Assembly: GCA_020725025.1 (NCBI GenBank)
Contig: DYFV01000027.1
Location: 1-58,176, forward strand
From: Azoarcus sp.
GTDB lineage: Bacteria > Pseudomonadota > Gammaproteobacteria > Burkholderiales > Rhodocyclaceae
DNA length: 58,176 nt
Direction of reading: 5' to 3'
This document shows positions 18,181 to 27,063 of this stretch, one piece after another (within the stretch, counting starts at the first letter, position 1; every line of letters starts with the position of its first letter). Made by a program: the position numbers and the translations under genes. The notes beneath the pieces were generated by a model. The model saw only the letters and a program-made list of their open reading frames with translations, ran no database searches and was not told the DNA's origin.

Positions 18181-19124
18181 CGATTCTCGCCTCCGCCCTG
18201 GGTCTGGCCGCCATCGTGCTCCTGCTGCTGTACGCGCACCGTCCGCCCGGGCAGGATGTCTCGCTGGCCGTTCCGCAACGGGTCCGCTCAACGCCGATCT
18301 ACGTGGCGATCGACCAGGGCTATTTCAGGGATGAAGGCATCGAACCGATCCTGATGGTTCCCGCATCGGGTAAGGATGCCCTCACCGCCGTGCTGGCCGG
18401 GAAGGCGGATTTCGGCACCGTCGCCGCGCTGCCGATCGTCGAGGCGGTGCGCGAAGGCCGCCCGCCCTCGGTGCTGGCGGCCATCAGCCACGGCGACACC
18501 CATCTCGCCATCGTCACGGCCGCGCACTCGGGGATCGAAACCCTGCACGACCTGAAGGGCAAGCGGGTGGCGATCACCCCGGGAACGGCCACTGAAGCCT
18601 ATCTCGCAGGGGTGATGAGGTCCTACGGGCTCGCCAGGGAAGACGTGGAGATCGTGCCGGCCGCGCCCCCCGTCGCCCTCGAGCGGATGCGCCGCGGCGA
18701 GCTGGACGCGGTGTCCACCTGGGAGCAGTGGGTCGGCGACATCGCGGCCGCGCTCGGCACCGGCGCACGCATCCTGCGCGACGAGGAGGCCTATTTCGAT
18801 CATTGGTACGTGGTCGGCCCGAGCCGGTCCGGCCCGCCTACCGACCTTGAACTGCGCCTCATGCGGGCGCTCGCGCGGGCGAACGCCTTCATCCAGGCGC
18901 AGCCCAAGGAGGCCGCGCAGATCATGAGGCGCAGCGTTCAGGGCAGCCAGGAGGACTGGCTCGGAACCTACTTCGACCTGCAGCTCGACAGCAGCGTGGT
19001 GCTCGCCCTGCAGGCGACGGCACGCCTCACGGCTACCGGCGAGCCGCCCGCGGCACTGGTGACCGCGCTGCGCCCCGGTCCGCTCGCGACGGTGTCGCCC
19101 GAGACCGTCGACATCGCGCGGTAG
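18165..19124 (+). CDS. ABC-type substrate-binding protein (SsuA/TauA/NMT1-like)
   Basis: A 319-residue periplasmic binding protein of the nitrate/sulfonate/bicarbonate group. It has an N-terminal signal or anchor (ILASALGLAAIVLLLLYA). The family hallmarks follow: TPIYVAIDQGYFRDEGIEP, then GKDALTAVLAGKADFGTVAA, LKGKRVAITPGTATEAYL and RRGELDAVSTWEQW. No permease or ATPase gene is nearby, so it is an orphan in this window. No Cys follows the hydrophobic run, so it is not an obvious lipoprotein. ATG 18165 has no good Shine-Dalgarno but begins a proper signal sequence. The head-to-head overlap with the sensor diguanylate cyclase hints that it delivers ligand to that sensor, which is inference. It ends 5 nt before the convergent glutamate synthase stop. 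Confidence 0.85.
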   Translation: MNRRASILASALGLAAIVLLLLYAHRPPGQDVSLAVPQRVRSTPIYVAIDQGYFRDEGIEPILMVPASGKDALTAVLAGKADFGTVAALPIVEAVREGRPPSVLAAISHGDTHLAIVTAAHSGIETLHDLKGKRVAITPGTATEAYLAGVMRSYGLAREDVEIVPAAPPVALERMRRGELDAVSTWEQWVGDIAAALGTGARILRDEEAYFDHWYVVGPSRSGPPTDLELRLMRALARANAFIQAQPKEAAQIMRRSVQGSQEDWLGTYFDLQLDSSVVLALQATARLTATGEPPAALVTALRPGPLATVSPETVDIAR

Positions 19125-19129
19125 CGCCG

Positions 19130-22100
19130 CTAAAGCCCGCGCGGCGGCAGCGGCGGGTTGGGTGTGGCGAGACTCGCAGGCAGACGGGTGCTGCCGGTCA
19201 GGTAGCGGTCGATGGCGCGCGCCGCGTCGCGCCCCTCCCCGATCGCCCACACGATGAGCGAAGGGCCGCGGCGGGCGTCGCCCGCCACGAAGACGCCGGG
19301 CAGCGCGGTCATCATCGAGGCGTCGCAGGCGATGACGCCGCGTGGGGTCGCGCCGAGCCCCGCTCCCCGGAACGGCAGGAGGTCGGGCCCGGCGAAGCCG
19401 GCGGCGATGAGCACCAGGTCCGCCTCGAGGCGGATGCCCGCCTCGAGCACTTCTGCGGTGGTACGCCGCCCGTCCGCATCGCGCTGCCAGCGCACGCGCT
19501 CGAACAGGATCCCGTCCACGTGCCCGTCCCCGTCGGCATCCAGGAACTCCGCCGAGTTGAGCTCGAAGGCCTCCCTGCCGCCCTCGGCGATGGCGTAGGT
19601 GACCTGGTAGGTCTGTGGGTGCGCGGGCCACGGATTGCCGGGCGGGCGTGTCTCGGGTAGCCGCGCGTTGATGCTCACCTGCACCACCCGGACGGCCCCC
19701 TGGCGATGGGCGGTGGCCACGCAGTCCGCTCCAGTGTCGCCGCCGCCCAGCACCACCACGCGCCGGTCACGCGCGTCGATCGGGACGCCCGGCCTGCGGC
19801 CGGCCCGGCGCCGGTTCTCGGCCACCAGGAAATCCATGCCGAAGTGGATGCCGGCCAGCTCGCGGCCGGGGATGACGACATCGCGAGGCGCCAGGGCGCC
19901 CAGCGCGAGGCAGACCGCGTCATAGTCCCGGCGCAGGCAGGCGAGCGATACGTCGCGCCCCACGCACACGCCGGTGCGAAAACCGACGCCTTCGGCCGCG
20001 AGCTGGCGTACGCGCCGCGCCACGCGGTGCTTGGCGAGCTTGAAATCGGGGATGCCATAGGTCAGCAGCCCGCCGATCGCGTCGTCGCGCTCGAACACCG
20101 TCACCAAGTGGCCGGCACGGTTCAGCTGCTGCGCACAGGCGAGCCCGGCCGGCCCCGACCCGACGATCGCTACCCGCTTGCCGCTGCGCCGGGCCGGCGG
20201 CTGCGGCACGATCCAGCCCTCGTTCCAGCCGCGGTCGACGATCGCCCGCTCGATGCTCTTGATCGTCACCGCCTCGCCGCTGACGGCGAGGGTGCACGCC
20301 GGCTCGCAGGGCGCCGGGCAGGCGTAGCCGGTGAACTCGGGGAAGTTGTTGGTCGCATGGAGCCGTGCGAGCGCCTCGCGCCAGGCTTCCCGCGCGACGA
20401 GATCGTTCCACTCCGGAATGCGGTTGCCGATGGGGCAGCCCCCCATGCAGGCCGGCACGCCGCAGTCCATGCAGCGCTCGCCCTGGGTGCGCAGGCCGGC
20501 CGGATTCCAGGCCGGCGCGTAGATCTCGTGGTGGTCGCGCACCCGCTCCCCGGCGTCCCGATAGGGGATCGGCCGGCGCGGATGGCGGAGGTAGCCGTCC
20601 GGGTGGTTCTCGGCCGCGAGCGCCGGGTGGGCGTGGGGCGGCGCGGGCGGGCGGATGTCGGCGCCCTCGTGCCGGCGCGCTTCCACCAGGCAGGCATAGG
20701 CCTCGGGCAGCACCTTCACGAAGTGCGCGGCACTGCCCGGCCAGCCGTCGAGCACGCGTCGTGCGAGGGCGCTGCCGGTGTGGATCGCATGGTTGGTGAG
20801 CAGGCGGCGCAGCAGCGTCAGGTCGCGGGGCTCGCACACCCCATCGAGGCGCAGCGGCTCGTCGGCGAGCCGGTCGCGGAGAGCGCCGTCTGCGTCCAGG
20901 ACGAAAGCCTCCCCGCCGCTCATGCCGGCACCGAAGTTGCGCCCGACCGGCCCCAGGATCACCACCACGCCGCCGGTCATGTACTCGCAGGCGTGCTCCC
21001 CCGTTCCCTCCACCACCGCCAGCGCGCCCGAATTGCGCACCGCGAAACGCTCGCCGGCCCGACCGTTGAAGTAGCCCTCGCCGCCGGTGGCTCCGTAGAG
21101 CGCGACGTTGCCTACGAGGATGTTGTCCGCCGCGGCAAAACCCGCGTCGGGAGGCGTCGCCAGCACGATGCGCCCGCCCGAGAGCCCCTTGCCGACGTAG
21201 TCGTTGGCATCGCCCACGAGGTGCAGCGTGATGCCGGGGCAGAGGAAGGCACCGAAGCTCTGCCCGGCGTGCCCGGTGCAGTAGAGGCGGATGGTGTCCG
21301 CCGGCAGCCCCGCCGCGCCGTACCGGCGGGTTAGCTCCCAGGAGAGCAGCGTACCGAAGGTCCGGTCGCTGTTCCTGAGCGCGAGGTGCTGCGTGACCGG
21401 CTCGCCGCGCTCGAGGGCGGGCCGCGCCCGGGCGATCACCTCGTGATCGAGCTTGTCCGCGAGCCGGTGGTCCTGCTCGCGAGTCTTGCGCGGCACGTCG
21501 TCGCCCGCAGCCGGCACGAGGAGCACGGAAACATCCACCTCCACGCCCTTGGGCAAGCGCAGCTCGCGGTGCCTCAGCCGGTCGACGCGACCGATCATCT
21601 CGTCGACGGTCCGGAAACCCAGCCGCGCCATCAGTTCGCGCACTTCCTCGGCCACCAGGCGCAAATAGTTCATCACGTGCTCGGCCTTGCCCGCGAATCG
21701 CGCGCGCAAGGCCGGATCCTGGGTCGCCACCCCCACCGAGCAGGTGTTGCAGTGGCACTTCCGCAGCATGATGCAGCCCAGCGCCACCAGCGGAGCCGTA
21801 CCGAAGCCGTACTCCTCGGCGCCCAGCAGCGCCGCGATCACCACGTCGCGCCCGGTCAGGAAACCGCCGTCGGCGCGCACCCGGATGCGCGAGCGCAGGC
21901 GGTTCGCCATGAGCACGCGGTGGGTCTCGGCGAGCCCCAGCTCCCAGGCACTGCCCGCCCCCTTGATGGAGGTCTTCACCGAGGCGCCGGTGCCGCCGCT
22001 GTCGCCCGAGATCAGCACCGCGTCGGCGCGCGCCTTGGCCACGCCCGCCGCGATGGTCCCGACGCCCGCCTTGGCCACCAGCTTGACGTGGATCTCGGCG

Positions 22101-25093
22101 GTCGGGTTGGCGCACTTCAGGTCGTGGATGAGCTGGGCCAGATCCTCGATGGAGTAGATGTCGTGGTGGGGCGGCGGCGAGATCAGGCCGACACCGGGCA
22201 CGGTGAAGCGCACCTCTGCGATGCCCTCGTCCACCTTGCCGCCCGGCAGCTCGCCGCCCTCGCCGGGCTTGGAGCCCTGGGCCATCTTGATCTCGATCTG
22301 GCGCGCCTCGGCGAGGTACTGCGCGGTGACGCCGAAGCGGCCGCTCGCCACCTGCTTCATGCTGCACGAGCGCTCGGTGCCGAAGCGCTCGACCTGCTCG
22401 CCGCCCTCGCCGGTGCCCGACTTGCCGCCCAGGCGGTTCATCGCCACCGCGAGCGCCTCGTGGGCCTCCCGGGAGAGGGAGCCGAAGGACATCGAGCCGG
22501 TGGCGAAGCGCGCGACCACCGCCTCGACCGGCTCCACCTCGTCGAGCGGGATGGCCAGCGCGGCGTCCAGGTCGAAGTCGAGCAGGCCGCGCAGGTTGTG
22601 GAGCGAGCCGTCGTGGCCGTCCACCGCCGCGGCGAAGGCACGGTAGGCGTCGCGGTCGTTCTCGCGGGCGGCCTGCTGCAGCCGGCCGATGGTGTAGGGG
22701 TTCCACTGGTGGCGCTCGCCGTCGCGCCGCCAGTAGAGCTCGCCGCCGTGGGCGAGCAGCGGGCTGCCGGCCGGGGGCTCGTCCCAGGCGAGCGCGTGGC
22801 GCTCGCGCGCCTCGCGCTCGATGTCCGCCAGCCCGACGCCGGGGATGGCGCAGGCGGTCCCCGTGAAACAGGCGTCGACGAGGTCGGGCGCGAGACCGAT
22901 CGCCTCGAAGATCTGCGCGCCCTTGTAGCTCGCGAGGGTGGAGATCCCCATCTTGGCCATCACCTTGAGGAGCCCGCCTTCGAGCGCCCCACGATAGACC
23001 GGGAGCGGGTCGTGCCCGTCGGGGAAGCGCCCCGCGGCGGCGAGCGCCTCCAGGCTGCGATAGGCGAGCCAGGGGTGCACCGCGTCGGCCCCGTAGCCCA
23101 CCAGGGTGCACAGGTGATGCACCGCCGCCGGCTCGCCCGAGCTCAGCACCAGTGCGGCGCGAAGCCGCAGACCGGCCCGGATCAGGTGGTGGTGCACCGC
23201 GCCCACGGCGAGCAGGCTCGGCACCGCCAGGCGCTGCGGGCCGGCTGCCCCATCGGAGAGGATCAGCACTTCGCAACCGTCCTCGATGGCGGCGGCGCAT
23301 TCGCGGCAGATCCTCTCGAGCGCAGCCGGTAGCGCTGCGCTCGCGGCGAAGCCGAGGTCGATGCGGCAGGCGCGGATGCCGTTGCGGGGAGCGGCGGCGA
23401 GCGACTCGAGGGCCGCCATGTCGGCGTCCGACAGGACCGGCGAGTCGAGCAAGAGTTGCCGGCAGTGCCCGGGGCGCGGCTCGAGGAGGTTGCCGCGCCG
23501 CCCGATCGGTGCGGCGAGGGACGTCACCAGCGCCTCGCGGATGTAGTCGAGCGGCGGGTTCGAAACCTGCGCGAACTGCTGCTTGAAGTAGGCGAACAAC
23601 GGCCGGGGGCGGGCGGAGAGCACGGCGGGCGGGGTGTCGTCGCCCATGGAGCCGACCGGATCCTTGCCGGTGGCGCCCATCTTCTCCAGCAGCGCGCCGA
23701 TCAGCTCCTCGGTGTAGCCGAAGGCGCACTGCAGGCGCACCAGCTCGGCCGGCGGCGCAGGGGGCGCGACAGGCCCGCCGGCCAGCGCCGCGAGCGGGAG
23801 TTGGTGCTCGCGCAGCCATTCGCCGTAGGGCGGCCGGCCGAGCTCGGCGAAGACATCCTCTTCCGGCACGATGCCTCCGCCCTCGGCGTCGGCGAGGAAC
23901 AGCTGGCCGGGGCGCAGCCGCCCCTGCAGGACGATGTCGCGGGCGGCGATGTCGAGCACGCCGGTCTCGCTCGCCAGCACCAGGCGGCCGGCCCGCGTCA
24001 CGCAGTAGCGGCAGGGGCGCAGTCCGTTGCGGTCGAGGATGGCGGCCACCCGCGCCCCGTCGGTCGCCACCACGAGGGCCGGGCCGTCCCATGGCTCCAT
24101 GAGCGAGGCGTGCCAGGCGTAGAACTCCCGCCGCGCGGCATCCATTCTGTGGTCCCGGTGCCAGGCCTCGGGGATCATCATGCGCAGGGCGTGAGGGAGG
24201 CTGCGCCCGGCGAGCATCAGGAGTTCCAGCACGTTGTCGAACACTGCGCTGTCGCTCGAGCCCTCGTCGCCGATCGGCAGCAGCATGGCGAGCGCATCGC
24301 CGAATCGGGCGGAGGCCATCTCGGCCTCCTGCGCCCGCAGCCAGTTGAGGTTGCCGCGCAGCGTGTTTATCTCGCCGTTGTGCACCAGGCGCCGGTATGG
24401 ATGGGCGAGCGGCCAGGCGCCCAGCGTGTTCGTGGAGAAGCGTGCGTGCACCAGCACCAGCGCGGATCGCACCCGCGGGTCGCCGAGGTCCGGATAGAAG
24501 CGCGGCAACTGCGGACAGGTGAGGAGGCCCTTGTAGACGACGGTTCGGCGGTCGAGCGAGCACAGGTAGAAGCCGTCGCGACCCGCGGGGCCGAGCCCCG
24601 CGCCAGCGGCGGCGCGCTCCATGGCCCGACGCAGCACGTAGAGGCGCAGGTCGAGGGCCTCGGGCGGGAGGGGTTCCTGCGGCGCGACGAAGCACTGCCC
24701 GACCGCCGGCCGCGACTCCGCGGCGCTGCGGCCCAGCCCGGCGGGTTCGACCGGCACCTCGCGCCACGCCAGGACATCGAACCCCTGCGCGCCGCATACC
24801 CGCTCGACGAGGCGCCGGGCGCACGCACCCAGGCGAGGGTCCTGCGGCAGGAAGAGCTGCGCCAGGCCGTAGAACCCCGCCGCCGGGAGGCCGCGGACCT
24901 CGTCGGCGAAGAACGCGTGCGGAATCTGCAGCAGGATGCCGGCCCCGTCGCCGGTCTCCTCCTCCGCGCCGCGCGCGCCGCGATGATCGAGGTTGGCGAG
25001 CACTTGCAGGCCGTCCCCGACGAGGTCGTGGCTGGCGCGGCCGGACAGATCGACGAGCGCGCCGACGCCACAACTGGCGTACGTCTCGAGGAT
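19130..25093 (-). CDS. Fused glutamate synthase, GltB-GltD in one polypeptide, with an unusual start
   Basis: The enzyme makes two glutamates from glutamine and 2-oxoglutarate. About 1,987 residues combine both subunits. The order is class II amidotransferase beginning CGVG, central domain, FMN/2-oxoglutarate domain with its Fe-S cysteines (CIMLRKCHCNTCSVG, about residue 1106), and a GXGXG beta-helix domain. The GltD part starts near residue 1500, with CMDCGVPACMGGCPIG, CPAPCEPAC and two nucleotide-binding folds (VAIVGSGPAGLACAQQL; VVVLGGGDTGADCVATA). The nucleophile Cys is codon 25072-25070. Upstream in frame there is no ATG, GTG or TTG before a TAG at 25126-25124. The coordinate given uses ATC 25093, which has GGGGGAGG 4 nt before it. 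The alternative is ATG 25155 (GGAG at 7 nt), joined by a -1 shift or a one-base sequence error at the G5 run 25101-25105. GTG 25003 would delete the catalytic Cys and is rejected. Confidence 0.88.
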   Translation of the reverse strand: MLETYASCGVGALVDLSGRASHDLVGDGLQVLANLDHRGARGAEEETGDGAGILLQIPHAFFADEVRGLPAAGFYGLAQLFLPQDPRLGACARRLVERVCGAQGFDVLAWREVPVEPAGLGRSAAESRPAVGQCFVAPQEPLPPEALDLRLYVLRRAMERAAAGAGLGPAGRDGFYLCSLDRRTVVYKGLLTCPQLPRFYPDLGDPRVRSALVLVHARFSTNTLGAWPLAHPYRRLVHNGEINTLRGNLNWLRAQEAEMASARFGDALAMLLPIGDEGSSDSAVFDNVLELLMLAGRSLPHALRMMIPEAWHRDHRMDAARREFYAWHASLMEPWDGPALVVATDGARVAAILDRNGLRPCRYCVTRAGRLVLASETGVLDIAARDIVLQGRLRPGQLFLADAEGGGIVPEEDVFAELGRPPYGEWLREHQLPLAALAGGPVAPPAPPAELVRLQCAFGYTEELIGALLEKMGATGKDPVGSMGDDTPPAVLSARPRPLFAYFKQQFAQVSNPPLDYIREALVTSLAAPIGRRGNLLEPRPGHCRQLLLDSPVLSDADMAALESLAAAPRNGIRACRIDLGFAASAALPAALERICRECAAAIEDGCEVLILSDGAAGPQRLAVPSLLAVGAVHHHLIRAGLRLRAALVLSSGEPAAVHHLCTLVGYGADAVHPWLAYRSLEALAAAGRFPDGHDPLPVYRGALEGGLLKVMAKMGISTLASYKGAQIFEAIGLAPDLVDACFTGTACAIPGVGLADIEREARERHALAWDEPPAGSPLLAHGGELYWRRDGERHQWNPYTIGRLQQAARENDRDAYRAFAAAVDGHDGSLHNLRGLLDFDLDAALAIPLDEVEPVEAVVARFATGSMSFGSLSREAHEALAVAMNRLGGKSGTGEGGEQVERFGTERSCSMKQVASGRFGVTAQYLAEARQIEIKMAQGSKPGEGGELPGGKVDEGIAEVRFTVPGVGLISPPPHHDIYSIEDLAQLIHDLKCANPTAEIHVKLVAKAGVGTIAAGVAKARADAVLISGDSGGTGASVKTSIKGAGSAWELGLAETHRVLMANRLRSRIRVRADGGFLTGRDVVIAALLGAEEYGFGTAPLVALGCIMLRKCHCNTCSVGVATQDPALRARFAGKAEHVMNYLRLVAEEVRELMARLGFRTVDEMIGRVDRLRHRELRLPKGVEVDVSVLLVPAAGDDVPRKTREQDHRLADKLDHEVIARARPALERGEPVTQHLALRNSDRTFGTLLSWELTRRYGAAGLPADTIRLYCTGHAGQSFGAFLCPGITLHLVGDANDYVGKGLSGGRIVLATPPDAGFAAADNILVGNVALYGATGGEGYFNGRAGERFAVRNSGALAVVEGTGEHACEYMTGGVVVILGPVGRNFGAGMSGGEAFVLDADGALRDRLADEPLRLDGVCEPRDLTLLRRLLTNHAIHTGSALARRVLDGWPGSAAHFVKVLPEAYACLVEARRHEGADIRPPAPPHAHPALAAENHPDGYLRHPRRPIPYRDAGERVRDHHEIYAPAWNPAGLRTQGERCMDCGVPACMGGCPIGNRIPEWNDLVAREAWREALARLHATNNFPEFTGYACPAPCEPACTLAVSGEAVTIKSIERAIVDRGWNEGWIVPQPPARRSGKRVAIVGSGPAGLACAQQLNRAGHLVTVFERDDAIGGLLTYGIPDFKLAKHRVARRVRQLAAEGVGFRTGVCVGRDVSLACLRRDYDAVCLALGALAPRDVVIPGRELAGIHFGMDFLVAENRRRAGRRPGVPIDARDRRVVVLGGGDTGADCVATAHRQGAVRVVQVSINARLPETRPPGNPWPAHPQTYQVTYAIAEGGREAFELNSAEFLDADGDGHVDGILFERVRWQRDADGRRTTAEVLEAGIRLEADLVLIAAGFAGPDLLPFRGAGLGATPRGVIACDASMMTALPGVFVAGDARRGPSLIVWAIGEGRDAARAIDRYLTGSTRLPASLATPNPPLPPRGL

Positions 25094-25131
25094 GGCGCCT
25101 CCCCCTCGCTCGGTTCGGATACGCTAAGGCC

Positions 25132-25160
25132 AGTATAGGCGCCGCCGCCGAGCATCGCGA
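25132..25160 (-). promoter_or_regulatory. Candidate promoter of the glutamate synthase gene
   Basis: On the minus strand TATACT (25137-25132) is a 5/6 match to -10. It lies 17 nt from TCGCGA (25160-25155), a poor -35. Transcription would begin near 25125, about 30 nt before the ATC at 25093. If this promoter is the real one, the ATG at 25155 would not be transcribed, which would favour the ATC start. If transcription starts further upstream, the frameshift model remains open. Confidence 0.4.
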
Positions 25161-25278
25161 CGCTCCACAGGGCGTATGCGTTGCGTCATCGACCGCGGCG
25201 ATAATGAGGACGATCCGGCAAAACGCCGTGGACCGCGCCCTGTCCAACCCGACGATCCTTCCTCGAGGAGTGTTCGCC

Positions 25279-26463
25279 ATGTCACCCGCTTCCTTCGTGT
25301 GTGCCCATGCCTCCCACCACGACTGGCACGTCGCACTGGCCGAATGCCAGAGCCGCATCCAGGGACAGATCGCGGCGCTGGCGGTGCAGTCCGGCAGGAA
25401 CGTCGACTACACCCTGGGCTGGTGCTACCTCACCGACCACTACGCGCCGGCCGCCGAGGCCATCCTGGAGGCCCTGCACCGCCACCTGCCAGGCATCGAA
25501 TGGGTGGGAACGGTGGGCATCGGGGTTTCGGCAAGTGGCGTGGAGTACATCGACGAGCCGGCCGTCGTCCTGATGGCCGCCCCGCTGCCGCGCGGATCGT
25601 TCCGGCTCTTCTCCGGCCTGCAGCCGCTGCCGGCGCCGGGCTCCGAGTTCACGCCGCACACCGCGCTGGTGCATGCGGAGGCGACCACGCCCGACGTCCA
25701 GGAACTGCTGCAGGAGCTCGCCGAACGCACCGCCACCGGCTATCTATTCGGCGGCCTCGCCTCGGCACGCAACCGCACCCTGCATCTCGCCGACAACGTC
25801 TTCACCGGCGGACTCTCGGGCGTCGCCTTCGGCCCGGAGGTCGGGCTGATCTCGCGGGTGACCCAGGGCTGCCAGCCGATCGGGCCGGCGCGCACCATCA
25901 CCCAGGGCGAGCAGGACCTCGTGGTCAGCCTGGACGGCCGGCCCGCGCTCGCGTGCGTACTGGAGGACCTCGGCGTGGAAGCGGACCTGCCCGACGAGGA
26001 GCTCGCCGAGGTCCTGTCGGGGACCCTGGTGGGCCTGAGTACGGGCGCCGAGGACATCGCGAGCACGCCGGGCAAGTTCGGCCCCGACACCATGGTGCGC
26101 CACCTGGTGGGTGTCGACCCGCAGGCGCAGATCCTCGCCATCGGCGACAACATCGAGCCGGGCACGCAGCTCACCTTCTGTCGGCGCGATCCGGAGGCGG
26201 CGCGCGCCGACCTGCTGCGCATCGCCAAGGAGGTCCGTGCCGAGCTCGAGGACGGCGCCCACGGACAGCTCGCCGGCGCGCTCTACGTGAGCTGCTCCGG
26301 GCGCGGCGGGCCGCACTTCGGCGGGCGCGACGCGGAGCTGCAGACCCTGCGCTCGGTGCTGGGCGACGTACCGCTCGCGGGCTTCTTCGCCGGCGGCGAG
26401 ATCGCGCGCGATCACCTCTACGGCTACACCGGGGTGTTGACGGTCTTCACCGCGCCCGGGTGA
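25279..26463 (+). CDS. FIST N- and C-domain protein
   Basis: A 394-residue soluble protein with the two-part FIST architecture. FIST-N (about 30-220) includes GWCYLTDHYAPAAEAI, WVGTVGIGVSASGVEY and TGYLFGGLASARNRTLHLAD. FIST-C (about 225-385) includes GALYVSCSGRGGPHFGGRD and PLAGFFAGGEIARDHLYGYT. FIST domains are thought to bind small ligands such as amino acids and usually accompany signalling proteins. Here the protein stands alone without an output domain. ATG 25279 has GAGGAG 8 nt upstream. A GATAAT at 25200-25205 could be its -10. It is divergent from the glutamate synthase gene across 185 nt, so a role in sensing nitrogen or amino acids is conceivable but not shown. Confidence 0.88.
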   Translation: MSPASFVCAHASHHDWHVALAECQSRIQGQIAALAVQSGRNVDYTLGWCYLTDHYAPAAEAILEALHRHLPGIEWVGTVGIGVSASGVEYIDEPAVVLMAAPLPRGSFRLFSGLQPLPAPGSEFTPHTALVHAEATTPDVQELLQELAERTATGYLFGGLASARNRTLHLADNVFTGGLSGVAFGPEVGLISRVTQGCQPIGPARTITQGEQDLVVSLDGRPALACVLEDLGVEADLPDEELAEVLSGTLVGLSTGAEDIASTPGKFGPDTMVRHLVGVDPQAQILAIGDNIEPGTQLTFCRRDPEAARADLLRIAKEVRAELEDGAHGQLAGALYVSCSGRGGPHFGGRDAELQTLRSVLGDVPLAGFFAGGEIARDHLYGYTGVLTVFTAPG

Positions 26464-26637
26464 GGTGCGGCGCGAGCGTGACCTGGGTCGCAGATGCGGC
26501 GGCCGGAGTCGGGCAAGCTCCCCTCACCCGCCACCCGCGCATACTCACTGCCGATGAGCCAGCCTCCGTCCCTCGCGCCTTTTCTCCCGGTCCTCTTCTT
26601 CACCCTGGCCGGCGCGATCGCGGCGTGGCAGCTGCGG

Positions 26638-27012
26638 ATGAGCCGGCGCTGCGCACGGCACACCCCGGCCGCCGGTCGCGCCGCGTGGTTTCTCTGCGCC
26701 GTGTGTACAGCGCTCGGCATCACGATGCTGAGCGGCTGCAGCAGCATCGCGCCCGAGCCGCAGCCGGTGAGCTACCGGTGCGACGACGGACGGGCTTTCT
26801 CGGTCACGTACCGGCCGAGCCTGCGCGCCGCGACCATAGCCATGAACGGGATGCGGTTCGATCTGGAGGCGGCGGCGGGGAACGGGCCGGTGGAGCGCTA
26901 CCGCTGCAGCGTCCTCACCCTGTCCCGTGACGGGAACCGGGCCCGCGTCGACGTGCAGGGCGAGCGTGTGTACGAGAACTGCCGCGCGGAGGCGACCGTC
27001 AGCGCGCACTGA
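26638..27012 (+). CDS. MliC-like (C-type lysozyme inhibitor) lipoprotein
   Basis: A 124-residue predicted lipoprotein. The signal peptide ends in lipobox LSGC. The mature part resembles the MliC/PliC domain, a small beta barrel that blocks host or environmental lysozyme: SYRCDDGRAFSVTYRPS at the start, a central MNGMRFDLE, then VERYRCSVLTLSRDG and VYENC. The Cys pair in YRCDD and YENC matches the family's disulfide pattern. ATG 26638 is preferred because it gives a normal lipoprotein signal. ATG 26554 would add a further hydrophobic segment (LAPFLPVLFFTLAGAIAAW). Neither start has a clear Shine-Dalgarno. The gene is 174 nt downstream of the FIST gene on the same strand and converges on the BTAD regulator with a 51-nt gap. 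Confidence 0.65.
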   Translation: MSRRCARHTPAAGRAAWFLCAVCTALGITMLSGCSSIAPEPQPVSYRCDDGRAFSVTYRPSLRAATIAMNGMRFDLEAAAGNGPVERYRCSVLTLSRDGNRARVDVQGERVYENCRAEATVSAH

Positions 27013-27063
27013 AGCCCGGGTTTTCCGGAGGCTCTGGCGTGCTCGATCCCTACGCCGGCGATC

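Noticed and set aside
25001..25003. GTG as the glutamate synthase start
   Set aside because: It would remove the catalytic CGVG segment and about 23 conserved-looking residues. The upstream sequence in the same frame continues the amidotransferase.
19706..25138. Several plus-strand open frames of 540-650 codons
   Set aside because: All are antisense to the fused glutamate synthase and lack recognisable domains.
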